Below are positions 1-9,426 of a stretch of 53,623 nucleotides of DNA, one piece after another. The first letter of the stretch is position 1, and each line of letters begins with the position of its first letter. Source of the DNA: Anammoximicrobium sp964486845 (GTDB lineage: Bacteria > Planctomycetota > Planctomycetia > Pirellulales > Pirellulaceae). The position numbers were made by a program, and so were the translations under genes. Under the pieces are notes generated by a model. It was not told the DNA's origin. It saw only the letters and a program-made list of their open reading frames with translations, and searched no databases. Location of the stretch: contig CAZAQY010000025.1 of assembly GCA_964486845.1 (NCBI GenBank), forward strand, positions 1 through 53,623. Reading direction: 5' to 3'.

Positions 1-47
1 GGGTTTTCGGTCAAGATCAGTTTCTTGACTGGAACATTTCTCCTAAA

Positions 48-1442
48 GTGCAAGTTCAAAAGACGGTTCCGCAAACCCTGGGGCGGATGGCGTTGCCCAT
101 GCTGGCGGGCACGTTCGCCATGAACGCCTACAACTTGGCCGATGCGTGGTTTGTGAGCCGATTGGGGACCAGGCCACTGGCAGCGATGGCGTTCACGTTT
201 CCGGTCATTGCGCTGTTGACGTTCGTGGCGGGCGGGATCGGCACCGGGATCACGACGCTGGTCTCGCACGCGATCGGCCGGCACGATGACGAGGACGCCT
301 CCCGGTTGGTCACGCACGGGATCACCCTGACGGTGGCGTTTACGTCGGCGGTTTCCATCGTGGGCTACCTGAGCATCGACACGGTCTTCGGTTGGCTGGG
401 CGCCGATGCGCAGACGCTGCCGCTGATCGGCGCGTTCATGCGCATTTGGTACCTGGGCGCCCTGACGATGTCGCTGCCCATGATGGGCAACGGCATCCTG
501 ATCTCCGCCGGCGATTCGCGCGACGCCAGTCGGCTGATGATCTTTGGGGCCGTGCTGAACATCATCCTGAATCCCATCCTGATCTTCGGCCCCGGCGGAC
601 TGCCCGCTTTGGGCATCCGCGGCTCGGCGCTGGCCACGGTCATCTCGCAAACCATTTCCATGAGTTGGCTTCTGTATCTGCTGTACCATCGGCAACGACT
701 GCTGGTATTCCGCCGCGGGGGCCTGCGCGGTTTCCCCGCCACGGTCCGCAGGATCCTTCGTTTCGCCATCCCCTGCGTGCTGAGCATGATCTTGATGCCG
801 ATTTCCACCAGCGTGTTGACGTGGATCCTGAGCGGCTTCGGGGCCGAGGCGGTCGCGGCCGGCGGGGCGGCGGCGCGGCTGGAGATGTTCGCCTTTGTCG
901 TGCCCATGGCGCTGGGCATCTCGCTGACGCCGTTCGTCAGCCAGAACTTCGGCGCTCGGCGCCGGGACCGCATCCGGGAAGCCAAGACGCTGTCCGCCGC
1001 GTTTGCCCTGCTGTATGGAGGAGCGGTCGCAGTGCTGTTCTTCCTGGCTGCTCCCCGGCTCGCGTCGTGCTTCAGCGCCGATCCCAAAGTCGTCCAGGTG
1101 ATGGTTGCCTATCTGCGCATCATCCCGTTCGGTTATGGGATGATGGAGGTGCATCGCTACTGTGGATTCATGCTGACCGGGATGCACAGGCCATCATCAG
1201 GGATGACGCTGAACATGATCCGCGTCTTGGTGTTCCTGATTCCGCTGTCGTGGCTGGGCGCTCACTTCTTCGGCGTACGGGGCATGTTTTCCGGCCGCCT
1301 GATCACCGATCTTACGGTCGGCAGCCTGGGGCTCGTGTGGGTATCGCTCCACCTGCGGTCCATGACGCCGCAGGACGCACCTCCGCAGTTGCCGGCCGTC
1401 GCTGCGGTCAGCGAAGCGGGATTCCGCAAGGAACCGACTTAG
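48..1442 (+). CDS. MATE family multidrug/Na+ antiporter
   Basis: This is an inner-membrane efflux carrier of the MATE (NorM/DinF-like) family, which exports drugs or metabolites in exchange for Na+ or H+. The 464-residue product is almost entirely hydrophobic, with about 12 membrane segments in two six-helix halves, and has the usual family length (about 450). The start is uncertain. The GTG at 48 is the first in-frame start codon in the window, but the frame is open to base 1 with no stop, so the true N-terminus may lie outside. The first helix begins at about residue 14, where the short N-terminal segment is typical of the family. The C-terminal 25 residues are hydrophilic. The substrate cannot be inferred from sequence. 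Confidence 0.9.
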   Translation: MQVQKTVPQTLGRMALPMLAGTFAMNAYNLADAWFVSRLGTRPLAAMAFTFPVIALLTFVAGGIGTGITTLVSHAIGRHDDEDASRLVTHGITLTVAFTSAVSIVGYLSIDTVFGWLGADAQTLPLIGAFMRIWYLGALTMSLPMMGNGILISAGDSRDASRLMIFGAVLNIILNPILIFGPGGLPALGIRGSALATVISQTISMSWLLYLLYHRQRLLVFRRGGLRGFPATVRRILRFAIPCVLSMILMPISTSVLTWILSGFGAEAVAAGGAAARLEMFAFVVPMALGISLTPFVSQNFGARRRDRIREAKTLSAAFALLYGGAVAVLFFLAAPRLASCFSADPKVVQVMVAYLRIIPFGYGMMEVHRYCGFMLTGMHRPSSGMTLNMIRVLVFLIPLSWLGAHFFGVRGMFSGRLITDLTVGSLGLVWVSLHLRSMTPQDAPPQLPAVAAVSEAGFRKEPT

Positions 1443-1569
1443 CATCGTTTGAGGAATAAGGGGCAAAATGATCAGCCGGCCCCATGTCCGCTGCGCCCCG
1501 TTTACTTTCCCTCATTCAAATGCCAGAATCCCCTTTCACTTTAGCCCGCACGACTCGAAGGACGCTCAC

Positions 1570-3273
1570 ATGCAGATCTCTCGCCGCCAGCTTGTAGGGA
1601 TGGTTCCGGCACTGGGGCTTGCACCTGGTCTTCTCGCAGGGGAGGCGCCCGACCTGGGAGAATGGAACCTGGCGCCCGCTGAGGTGACCGAACTGGAGCG
1701 TCGCGCTCAGAAGGTCATCCATGATGCGCGCGTATTGCGGGAGTTGCCGCTCGCCAACTGGCCGCCGGCACTCGGCTATCGCCCGAAGGTGATCCAGAAG
1801 CCTGGGTTTTCCGACGTCGGGCGTCTCGAGGCACCTGCCAAACGTCCTCCGCCGCCCACGCCCACGGATCTGTGTTCGCTTTCCATTGCGGACGCCGCCG
1901 AACTGCTGCGACTCCGGGCGATTTCCTCCGTGGATCTGACTCGGGCGCACCTGGAGCGGATCGCACAGCTGGACTCGGAACTGCGGACCCTGATCACGGT
2001 CTCGGCGGAACACGCCCTGGCGGAAGCGAAGAGGGCCGACGAGGAGATCGCGCGGGGGCGCAGCCGAGGCCCGCTGCACGGGATTCCGATCAGTATCAAG
2101 GACTGCATTGCCACGGCCGGAATTCGTACGACGTACGCCTGTGGCGCATTTGCGGATTCGGTTCCCGGACAGGATGCGGCGGTGGTCGGGCGGCTGCGCG
2201 AAGCCGGCGCGGTGCTGCTGGGCAAGGCCAATCTGTTCGAGATGTGTTGGGTGGGGACGAGCGAGGACGGCGACTTCAAACCGGCCCGAAATCCATGGAA
2301 TCCGAAGTACCCGACGGGCGGCTCGAGCACGGGATCGGCGGTCGGAGTCGTGGCGGGGCTGGCGATGGGCTCACTCGGTTCGGACTCCGGTGGTTCCATC
2401 CGCAATCCGGCGTCTTTCTGTGGTGCGACGGGGTTGATGCCGACGTATGGCCTGGTGAGCCGCGGCGGGGTTTCGGACTTCGCCCACAGTCTCGGCAGCA
2501 TCGGCCCACTGGCCCGGTCGGCGGAAGACACCGCCATCCTGCTGGCGGCGACGGCGGGTCATGATGCCACCGACCCGACCAGCAGCTCGTTGCCCGTGCC
2601 CAACTATCCGGACCTTATTTCCCGCAGCCTCCGGGGACTGCGGATCGGCATCTGCCCGTCTTACATGGAGGCAGCGGGCGTGGACGTCGAGGTGAGGGCG
2701 GCTCTGGAAGCGGCACTCGACGTTTTTCGCTCTCTGGGAGCGACGGTCGCCGACGTGCAGATCCCCGACCTTGCCTACGCCCGTGCCACCGTGTGGACGA
2801 TCCTTCTGTCCGAGGGGCTGCTGACCCATTTCGATCTCCTGGGCAAGCAGCGGGAGCGGATCAGCCAGCGTCTTTTTCAAGGTCTTGCCGTGGGCCTGTT
2901 CCTGTCGGCGCAGGACTACCTGCGGGCCCAGCAGGCGCGGACGCTGATCGCCCGGCAGATGGAAAGAGCGTTCGAGACGCTGGACATCCTGCTGACGCCG
3001 TCCAACCCGTCTACGGCAGCGCCGGGGACCTATCGGCCTGAGCCGAAGGACCGCAAGATTGCGCGGAGCGGAGAAGCCTATTCGACGCCGGCCAACCTGT
3101 ATGGGAATCCCGCCGTCTCTATTCCGTCCGGATTCAACCGTCTGGGACTCCCCATGGCCATCCAACTCGCCGGGCGTCCGTTCGACGAGGCCACCGTGCT
3201 GACCGCCGCCCATCAGTTCCAGTTGGCCACCGAGTGGCACCGCCGGCGGCCGGGACTGGGAGCTATTCCCTGA
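1570..3273 (+). CDS. Amidase signature family hydrolase, Tat-exported
   Basis: This is an amidase-signature hydrolase (GatA/FAAH superfamily) cleaving amide bonds by the Ser-cisSer-Lys triad. Visible residues, numbered from the start used here, are Lys177 in PISIKD, cis-Ser252 in the GGSSTGSA motif and nucleophile Ser276 in DSGGSIR. The Ser-Ser spacing of 24 matches characterised family members. I chose the ATG at 1570 over the in-frame ATG at 1468 because GAAGGA lies 7 bases upstream and the protein then starts with a twin-arginine signal (SRRQL followed by a hydrophobic stretch). Length is then 567 aa. The substrate is unknown; export to the periplasm argues against a role as the tRNA amidotransferase GatA. 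It converges on mcsB about 100 bp away. Confidence 0.88.
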   Translation: MQISRRQLVGMVPALGLAPGLLAGEAPDLGEWNLAPAEVTELERRAQKVIHDARVLRELPLANWPPALGYRPKVIQKPGFSDVGRLEAPAKRPPPPTPTDLCSLSIADAAELLRLRAISSVDLTRAHLERIAQLDSELRTLITVSAEHALAEAKRADEEIARGRSRGPLHGIPISIKDCIATAGIRTTYACGAFADSVPGQDAAVVGRLREAGAVLLGKANLFEMCWVGTSEDGDFKPARNPWNPKYPTGGSSTGSAVGVVAGLAMGSLGSDSGGSIRNPASFCGATGLMPTYGLVSRGGVSDFAHSLGSIGPLARSAEDTAILLAATAGHDATDPTSSSLPVPNYPDLISRSLRGLRIGICPSYMEAAGVDVEVRAALEAALDVFRSLGATVADVQIPDLAYARATVWTILLSEGLLTHFDLLGKQRERISQRLFQGLAVGLFLSAQDYLRAQQARTLIARQMERAFETLDILLTPSNPSTAAPGTYRPEPKDRKIARSGEAYSTPANLYGNPAVSIPSGFNRLGLPMAIQLAGRPFDEATVLTAAHQFQLATEWHRRRPGLGAIP

Positions 3274-3374
3274 TGTCGTGTCCTGGGAGCCAGTCCCGTT
3301 TTCGGGGCGGGGGCCGGGAACGAACCCGGGAAAGGAGCGCACGCACCGTTGTGACCGAAAATCCGGGCCGCGGC

Positions 3375-4455
3375 TCAGTTGTGGTCCGTCCCGCCGGTCG
3401 TGGATCCACCCCTCAGGTGCCGGCGCAGGTAATTGGCGCGTTCGATGTCGCGGCCAGTGGGGTCCAGTTCCATGCCCCGCAGTTTCTGCAGATGCGCCCG
3501 CTGGGTGTGGATGAACAGCTGGTTGACGGTGGGAATGGCCACGTCACGAATCAGGCCCAGGTTGACGCCCATCCGCACGCTGGACAGCAACTGCATCGTC
3601 TCTTCGCTGCTGATCGTCTGGGCCGTACACAGCAGGCCGTAGGCGCGGCTCACGCGGTCGTGCAGTTCCCGGCGGCTCTCGTCGACCAGGTACTGGCGCG
3701 CCTTGCGCTCGTACTCGATCAACGCGGGCGCCACGTCGCTGACCTGCTGCATCAACTCGGCTTCCGTCTTGCCCAGCGTGATCTGATTGCTGAACTGGTA
3801 GAAGTCGCCTATCGCCTGGGAGCCTTCGCCGTACAGGCCCCGCACGGCCAGGCTGATTTTCTGCAGGCTGCGGAAGACCTTTTCGATCTGGCGGGTGAGG
3901 ACCAGTGCGGGCAGGTGCAGCATCACGCTCACACGCATGCCGGTGCCCACGTTGGTCGGGCAGGCTGTCAAATAGCCCAAACGTTCGTGGAAGGCGTAAT
4001 TCACGTGCTCTTCCAGGGCATCGTCGATCCGATTGATCTGCTCCCAGGCGCCCTGCAGATCCAAGCCGCTGTGCATCACCTGGATCCGCAGATGGTCCTC
4101 TTCATTGACCATCAGGCTGAACTGCTCGTTGGGGTCGATCATCACGCCCCGGGCACCGTCCGAGTCGGCGTGCTCGCGGCTGATCAACTGCCGTTCGACC
4201 AGAAACTGCCGGTCGACGTCCGGCAACCCGTTGACATCCCAATAGGCCACGTCCCGCAAGCCGGAGATCTGCGCGAACTTGTCCCGCAGCGTCTTTTCAA
4301 TCGCCGCACGGTCCAGTCCGGTACATTTGCGTATAAACGGGTAGTCCGCCAAGTTTCGTGCCAAGCGGATGCGGCTGCTGACGACAATATCCGACTCCGG
4401 CCCGGAGCCGCGCAACCACTCGCCACACTTCCCAGCGAGTTCTTCAAGTTTCACG
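3375..4455 (-). CDS. mcsB: Protein arginine kinase McsB
   Basis: This enzyme phosphorylates arginine residues on proteins. In Bacillus it marks misfolded proteins and CtsR for ClpCP. The 359-aa protein has the full guanidino-kinase fold: SSRIRLARN near residue 27, NEEDHLR near 117, the CPTNVGTG loop with catalytic Cys165, and SSVRMGVNLGLI near the C-terminus. The allosteric phosphoarginine-binding motif RDxxRA is kept (RDIERA, residues 335-340), so regulation by bound pArg is likely. The start is a GTG at about 4452-4454. It lies only about 3 bp downstream of the mcsA stop, so the two genes are co-transcribed and probably translationally coupled. No ctsR or clpC is adjacent, unlike the Bacillus operon. 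Confidence 0.95.
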
Positions 4456-4457
4456 CC

Positions 4458-4967
4458 TTAGGCGCCTTCGTCTTCGAGTTCCCGAATCTGATCCCGCAGC
4501 ACCGAGGCACGCTCGTAGTCCTCGGCATGTACGGCATCCCGCAGTTCGCGGCGTAAACGAATCAAACGAGTCTGATTATCCAGAGTGCGGCCTGATGTCT
4601 TGGGACGCTTTCCCGTATGGGTCGTGGCCCCGTGAATGTTCGCCACTAGGTGCTCCAACTGCTCCTCGAAACAGATGTAGTCGTTCGGACAGCCCAATCG
4701 ACCGTGTTGCCGAAATTCCTTAAACGTGATTCCGCACACGGGACAAGCCTGTTTGTCCAACTCGGCCAATTCCGCGGCCGTTTCCCCGATCTTCAAGTGC
4801 TGCAGCAAGGCGCTGGCCAGCGATTCCGACTCATGAACCTCATTGGGACGACTCAGGTACTCGCGAGCGCACTCCTCGCACAGGTGCAATTCTTCCCATT
4901 GCTCCTTGTCCCCGACGCGTTCCGTGATATGGAACGTCGCAGGTTTCTCACACTTGTTGCATTTCAT
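4458..4967 (-). CDS. mcsA: McsA, zinc-binding activator of McsB (UVR domain)
   Basis: McsA is the adaptor that activates the arginine kinase McsB. The 169-aa product carries paired CxxC-type zinc ligands (C3/C6, C30/C33, C75/C78, and C93/C99) followed by a C-terminal UVR (UvrB/UvrC) helical-hairpin motif from about residue 131 to 166, which fits the family in order and length. It is the first gene of a two-gene operon with mcsB directly downstream. A sigma70-like promoter lies about 40 bases upstream of the start codon. The start ATG at 4967 gives the first CxxC immediately at residues 3-6, as in other McsA proteins. The ribosome-binding site is weak. Confidence 0.93.
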   Translation of the reverse strand: MKCNKCEKPATFHITERVGDKEQWEELHLCEECAREYLSRPNEVHESESLASALLQHLKIGETAAELAELDKQACPVCGITFKEFRQHGRLGCPNDYICFEEQLEHLVANIHGATTHTGKRPKTSGRTLDNQTRLIRLRRELRDAVHAEDYERASVLRDQIRELEDEGA

Positions 4968-5012
4968 ATTGGAGCAAGTTCTTATAGGACAAGGACTAAG
5001 TTAAATGTAAGG

Positions 5013-5040
5013 ATTCTAGCAGCCGTCCGCAGCGTGTCAA
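5013..5040 (-). promoter_or_regulatory. Sigma70-type promoter of mcsA-mcsB
   Basis: Read on the minus strand, a perfect TTGACA (-35, at 5035-5040) is followed after 16 bases by TAGAAT (-10, at 5013-5018). Transcription would begin near 5006, giving a leader of about 40 bases before mcsA. No CtsR- or CIRCE-type repeat was seen around it, so heat-shock control of the kind known in Bacillus is not evident. Confidence 0.7.
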
Positions 5041-5097
5041 GGTTGCTCGCACCGGAGACGTTCGATGGCTTCAAGGCGGAAGTCGTGAACTGGGAGC

Positions 5098-5128
5098 GGC
5101 ACGATGTCATTCCGGCACGATGTCATTC
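5098..5128. repeat. Short tandem duplication, 2 x 15 bp
   Basis: Two identical 15-bp copies (GGCACGATGTCATTC) lie head to tail with a 16-bp period in the 270-bp spacer between mcsA and the divergent oxidoreductase gene. It is probably a recent slippage duplication. It could also be a paired binding site, but nothing else supports that. Confidence 0.6.
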
Positions 5129-5237
5129 TGCCCATCCCGCCGTGCCTGTCAACGGTGGCGAGGCCTCTGGAATCGGCGGGACACGTGAGGTAAAACAATT
5201 CGAGTCCCGTTTCGTCCTTTTCACCAGCGAGGATCTC

Positions 5238-6242
5238 ATGAAGGCCGCTTACCTCGAACGCACCGGTCCTCCGGAATGCATCCTATACGGAGAATTGCCG
5301 AAACCATCGCTCAAGGGCGCGGAAGTCCTGGTCCACGTTGCGGCCGTGGCGGTCAATCCCATCGACACCTACGTCCGCAGCGGAGCCATCGCAGCCTGGC
5401 CGTTGCCCCAGCCGTTCGTCGTCGGCTGCGACGTGGCGGGCATCGTCGAAGAACTCGGTCCGGGGGCGTCTCGCTTTCAAGTCGGCGATCGCGTGTGGGG
5501 CACGAATCAGGGGCTGCTGGGCCGGCAAGGCACCTTTGCCGAATACTGCGCCATCGACGAGTGCTGGTTGTATCCCACACCGGACGGCGTCCCCGACGAG
5601 ACCGTGGCCGCCTCCGCGCTGGCCGGCGTCACCGCTCACCTGGGATTGTTTCGCGAGGCGAGAATCAAGCCCGGCGAGACGGTCTTTGTGCCGGGCGGTA
5701 CGGGGGGCGTCGGCTCGATGGTGGTCCAGATGGCCAAGGCGGCCGGGGCTCGGGTGCTGACCAGCGGCGGTTCCGACGAAAAGGTGAAACGTTGCCTGGA
5801 ATTGGGAGCCGACGCGGCGTTCAACTACAAGACGCAGAATGTGGACGCGGCGATCAGGGAGTTGGCTCCTGCCGGCGTCAACGTGTTCTGGGAAACGCGC
5901 CGAGAGCCCGACTTTGACAAGATCGTTGTCTGCGTGGCCGAGCGAGGCCGGATTGTCCTGATGGCCGGACGCGATGCGCGGCCGGCCTTTCCGGTCGGAC
6001 CGTTCTACGTGAAGGGATGTTCGCTGCACGGTTTCGTCATGTTCAAGGCCGGCCCGGAAGAGTTGAACGCCTGCGCCGGCGACATGAACCGCTGGTTCGC
6101 CGAGGGACGCTTGAAGCCCCAGATCGGCTGCGTCCTGCCGCTGTCGCAGACCGCCGAAGCTCACCGCTTGCAGGAACAAAACACGTTGCACCAGGCCGGC
6201 ACGTTGGCGGGCAAAATCGTGCTGAAGCCGGACGGCGAGTAG
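5238..6242 (+). CDS. Zinc-independent quinone oxidoreductase (MDR family)
   Basis: This is an NADPH-dependent oxidoreductase of the medium-chain dehydrogenase/reductase superfamily, in the quinone oxidoreductase (QOR/zeta-crystallin) branch. The GroES-like N-terminal half contains the VAVNPIDTYVRSG and VVGCDVAGIVE motifs. The nucleotide-binding half has GGTGGVGSMVVQMA near residue 153. The Cys/His set that binds catalytic zinc in alcohol dehydrogenases is not present. The frame is open far upstream, but the ATG at 5238 is preceded by AGCGAGGA and starts at the family-typical MKAAYLE. This gives 334 aa, the usual length. The likely role is reduction of quinones or enones; the physiological substrate is unknown. 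Confidence 0.9.
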   Translation: MKAAYLERTGPPECILYGELPKPSLKGAEVLVHVAAVAVNPIDTYVRSGAIAAWPLPQPFVVGCDVAGIVEELGPGASRFQVGDRVWGTNQGLLGRQGTFAEYCAIDECWLYPTPDGVPDETVAASALAGVTAHLGLFREARIKPGETVFVPGGTGGVGSMVVQMAKAAGARVLTSGGSDEKVKRCLELGADAAFNYKTQNVDAAIRELAPAGVNVFWETRREPDFDKIVVCVAERGRIVLMAGRDARPAFPVGPFYVKGCSLHGFVMFKAGPEELNACAGDMNRWFAEGRLKPQIGCVLPLSQTAEAHRLQEQNTLHQAGTLAGKIVLKPDGE

Positions 6243-6363
6243 GCCGGAGCAAGTTCGCGCCGTTCCGGCACTTCCGGCGGCTCGAAAGCGGTGAGCATTT
6301 CGCCGGAACTGCGCGGACTTGTTCCGGCCTACCTTGTGTCTGTCTCTGTCGCGAGGTCCGTTT

Positions 6364-7695
6364 ATGGAAACGATCCACGACCTTCCCGAACTCTCGAATC
6401 TGGACGCGCGACGGCAATTGGTGCGGATTCCCGACCAGCTGGATGTGCCGTTGACCAAGCGCGTGCAGCAGGTGATCGACACGGCCGAGTTCCGCCGCCT
6501 GGCGAAGATCAGTCAACTGGGCCTGGTTTCATTGGTCTATCCCGCAGCCCATCACACGCGGTTCGAGCACTCGTTGGGTGTGTACCGGATCGCGCTGCTG
6601 TACCTGAAACAGCTGGCCCACGATCCGCGTTTCGCGGCGGCGGTCACGGGGCACGAAGCCGAGTTGATGATCGTCGCAGCCCTGCTGCACGACCTGGGGC
6701 ACTGGCCGTTCTGTCACGCCATCGAGGACATCGATCTGCCGGGGGTCCCGGAGCACGAACTGTTTGCCAACAGTTTTCTGCTGGAAGGCGACTTGGCCGA
6801 TGCTCTCCGCGAGAGCTGGGGCATGCAACCTCGCGAGGTGGTCGTGTTGCTGTCCGAGCCGCCGCGCGATCCGGCTGCCAAGATCCTGCACAGCCTGCTG
6901 TCGGGGCCGATCGACGTCGACAAAATGGACTACTTGGTCCGCGACAGCTTGCACGCCGGCGTCCCGTACGGCCGCAATTTCGACCAGCAGCGGCTGATTG
7001 GCAGCCTGTGCCTGAATCAAGCCGGCGACGCCTTGGCGATCTCGGACAAGGGACGCACGGCGGCCGAGATGATGGTTTTCTCCCGGTACGTGATGTTCAG
7101 CGAAGTGTATTGGCACCACGCGGTCCGCTCGGCCACGGCCATGTTTCAGCGTGCGTTCTATCTGCTGCACCACCGGCTGAACCTGGACTCGCTGTTCCGC
7201 CAAACCGAGGCGGAGATGATCGGCAGCCTGCTGCAGGCGGCGGGCGAGGGGCCGGCCAAGGAACTGCTGGACGGACTGTTCGGACCGGTCCGCCGGCTGT
7301 ACAAGCGGGTGGCCCAGTTCAGCTACTTCGAGCAGCGGGAGTTGTACCAGCGACTGGCCCGCCGGCCGTATCCTTGGCTGGTGAGCTGTGCGGAGGAGTT
7401 CGCGTCCGTGCTCAGCCGGCACATCGGCCGCCGCGTGGCCCCCACGGAGATCCTGTTCGACGCGCCGCCGATGAAGCTGGAGGTGGAATTCCAGATCGAG
7501 ATCTTCTTCCGCAAGGAAGGGGTCTATCGGCCACTGGGCGAGGTCTCTCCGGTCGTCCAGTCGCTTGCCAGGCAGCAGTTCGACGACTACGTCAAGCGCG
7601 TGCGTATCTTCGGCCACCCGCGCGTGGCCGGCGAGTTGAAGGATCTGGCCGTCGTCAACGCGGCCCTCGCGGAAACATTGGAGCGGATGGGGTGA
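6364..7695 (+). CDS. HD-domain phosphohydrolase (SAMHD1/dGTPase-like)
   Basis: This is an HD-superfamily metal-dependent phosphohydrolase related to dNTP triphosphohydrolases and SAMHD1. The metal-binding set is visible: His in TRFEHSLGV (residues 65-73), the HD pair His109-Asp110 in LLHDLGHWPF, and an Asp in VDKMDYLVRD near residue 186. The first Met of the longer open frame (6319) gives an unlikely leader. The ATG at 6364 has GAGG a few bases upstream and starts at METIHDLPE, giving 443 aa. The C-terminal third, after about residue 340, is not recognisable. It may hydrolyse dNTPs or another phosphoester; the sequence alone does not decide. Confidence 0.85.
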   Translation: METIHDLPELSNLDARRQLVRIPDQLDVPLTKRVQQVIDTAEFRRLAKISQLGLVSLVYPAAHHTRFEHSLGVYRIALLYLKQLAHDPRFAAAVTGHEAELMIVAALLHDLGHWPFCHAIEDIDLPGVPEHELFANSFLLEGDLADALRESWGMQPREVVVLLSEPPRDPAAKILHSLLSGPIDVDKMDYLVRDSLHAGVPYGRNFDQQRLIGSLCLNQAGDALAISDKGRTAAEMMVFSRYVMFSEVYWHHAVRSATAMFQRAFYLLHHRLNLDSLFRQTEAEMIGSLLQAAGEGPAKELLDGLFGPVRRLYKRVAQFSYFEQRELYQRLARRPYPWLVSCAEEFASVLSRHIGRRVAPTEILFDAPPMKLEVEFQIEIFFRKEGVYRPLGEVSPVVQSLARQQFDDYVKRVRIFGHPRVAGELKDLAVVNAALAETLERMG

Positions 7696-7729
7696 TCTAC
7701 GAAGATCGATGGAGGACGCGGGACAATCA

Positions 7730-8515
7730 TGGCGAAGAAGAAGGCGGAGAAACGGGAGATCTCGAACTACGCCCACACGGACAAGCAGCGGACGAACAAT
7801 CCGCCGGTGGGATTGGTCACCGCCACGGGTGGACCAACCGCCTTGTCGCCGGCGATAGCCTGCCGGTCATGAATTCGCTGCTCGAAAAGGAGGGTCTCGC
7901 GGGCAAGGTCCAAGTGATTTATATCGACCCGCCGCTTGGAACCGCTCGGCGCCACGCGGTGCCTGAACGCGCTGGGCGAAACGACCGACAAACAGCCCAA
8001 GACGGTGGCCGTGTCGTTCGGCCCGGAACACGCGCCGCTGGAACAGCGCCCGGTCGAGGCGGCCTGGGAGGAGGCCCGGACGCTGACGCCGCGGCCCGAA
8101 ATCCTGCTGTTCGCCGCGTTCCATTTCGACCCCGAAGCGGCCAAGGACATCGACGAACTGACGCTGGAAAAGACTGGGAACGGTGTCGCTCCCGTTTCCA
8201 ATCGGTCGTTGCCGCCGCGTGGCCGTGAAAATTGTGGACGATCGGGGGATCGCAGAGAATCCACATCGAGGAACTGTGCCGGCCGAAACAGGAGCAGGCC
8301 GAGTTGTAGCGCCGGATGGTGGACACTGCGGGCCAGCCCGGCAGGCCCGGCGAGCAGATCCAGAAAGTGATTTCGGTGGGGCGTAGTCCAGCACATCTGG
8401 GAAGCGATCCGCTTCGAGAACACCTCGCAGCTGGCCCCCGTGTTCGACACCGAGCGGCCGATCCTGAGCACGGCGGACATGCGGCCCTGGTACACGTCGC
8501 GTCCTTGCGAAGTCA
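7730..8515 (+). pseudogene. Relic of a type III-like restriction-modification locus (mod and res fragments)
   Basis: Pieces of two large genes remain, in order but in different frames. At 7730 the ATG with AKKKAEKREISNYAHTDK and NNPPVGLVT is the N-terminus of an adenine-specific (Mod-type) DNA methyltransferase. At about 7822-7933, in another frame, TNRLVAGDSLPVMNSLL and KVQVIYIDPP carry its DPP(Y) region. From about 7936 to 8180 the methyltransferase C-terminus follows in a third frame (EPLGATRCLNALGE, EILLFAAFHFDPEAAKD). A short VAVKIVDDRGIAE piece follows near 8215. At 8387-8515 lies a fragment like the helicase/endonuclease (Res) subunit (VQHIWEAIRFENTSQLAP, STADMRPWYTSRPCE). The SAM-binding region and nearly all of the helicase are missing, so nothing functional can be made. 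Confidence 0.75.
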
Positions 8516-9348
8516 CTTGTCCTGGGCGTAGAACTTGGTGATGTCGAGGCCCTCCCTCGCTTCCTCTTCCAGCATTTTGATCCGCAATTCGAGCCGCTCC
8601 AGACGGCGGAGAATGAGGGGGATTTGTTCGCGGGTTTCATCCGGACGTTTGAGACGCGGGGCGAAGGGATAGCCCAAGTGCCGTTGCAGGGCGGCGAACA
8701 GGTACATCGGGTCCTTTGGCGATTGGCCCAGGCGATCTTGCCCTCCTTCTCGCCGAACAGCAGCGGCTTCTCCGGCGCCGGGGGTGGCGAGCCGGGGTGC
8801 GTCCGGCGGCGGATGTACTCGGCGCTGCGGACGTAAATCATGTCCGCGAAATCGACGATGCCGACCTGCCGCCGCACGGTTTGGATCCACTCCCGCCAGT
8901 CGTCGTTGTACATCGGATCGGCGGCCATGGCTTCCAGACCGCGGTCATAGCGCAGCCGGTTGCGGCTGAGCGTCTCGAATTGGTACATGAACAGGCCTTG
9001 AGGGGTCGGCCGTTCCGCCAGGTATGCGGCTTCGTATCGCAGGATCTCGATGGCCACGCGCGAATCAAAACGGCTGCGATCGTCCTCGGCGGCTTCGATG
9101 ATATACGTCTGATAGGCCGTAAAATAGTGGGCTAGCCGGCGCATGGCGGACGACATCACGCCGCGGTGCCGCAATTCGGCCAGCATAAAGTCAACCGCCA
9201 TCGGCAGCTTGGTCGTCGCCAGCAATTCATGGCGGATCTGCTCCAATAAGTCCTGCAGGGGATAGTTCTCCGGCAGCCGCTCGCTCAGCATGCGGAACAA
9301 GTAGGCTTGTTCGACGTATTCTTCGCGTTCGAGCATAGCGCCGTCCAT
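8513..9348 (-). pseudogene. Conserved planctomycete-type protein of unknown function, interrupted by one frameshift
   Basis: The gene reads from 9348 down as a helical, charged protein (starting MDGAMLEREEYVEQAYLF) to about residue 210, near position 8720. The frame then shifts, and the family-like C-terminus (KDPMYLFAALQRHLGYPF through LDITKFYAQDK) continues in another frame to the stop at 8513. Inserting one A (one T on the plus strand) in the short run at about 8717-8719 restores a single protein of roughly 278 aa. I do not know its function. I recall similar full-length proteins in planctomycetes, with the same FGEKEGKIA and DITKFY motifs, but this is from memory. It may be a true mutation or a one-base assembly error. 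Its 3' end abuts the restriction-modification relic. Confidence 0.7.
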
Positions 9349-9385
9349 GCTGCAAGAGGGACCTAGCGGAAATCCGACGAGACCT

Positions 9386-9391
9386 TATAAT
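9386..9391 (+). promoter_or_regulatory. Candidate -10 box for ribBA
   Basis: A perfect TATAAT lies 35 bases upstream of the ribBA start. No convincing -35 hexamer is present 16-18 bases further upstream. The leader is too short to hold an FMN riboswitch and none was seen. Confidence 0.4.
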
Positions 9392-9426
9392 ACCCGTTGG
9401 TTCCTTTCCTTGACAGCCTACCCACC

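Noticed and set aside
3274..3374. Possible terminator hairpin between the amidase and mcsB
   Set aside because: GC-rich short stems exist but none is long or followed by T residues.
9349..9426. FMN riboswitch before ribBA
   Set aside because: The leader after the -10 box is only about 30 bases, too short, and no conserved RFN elements are seen.
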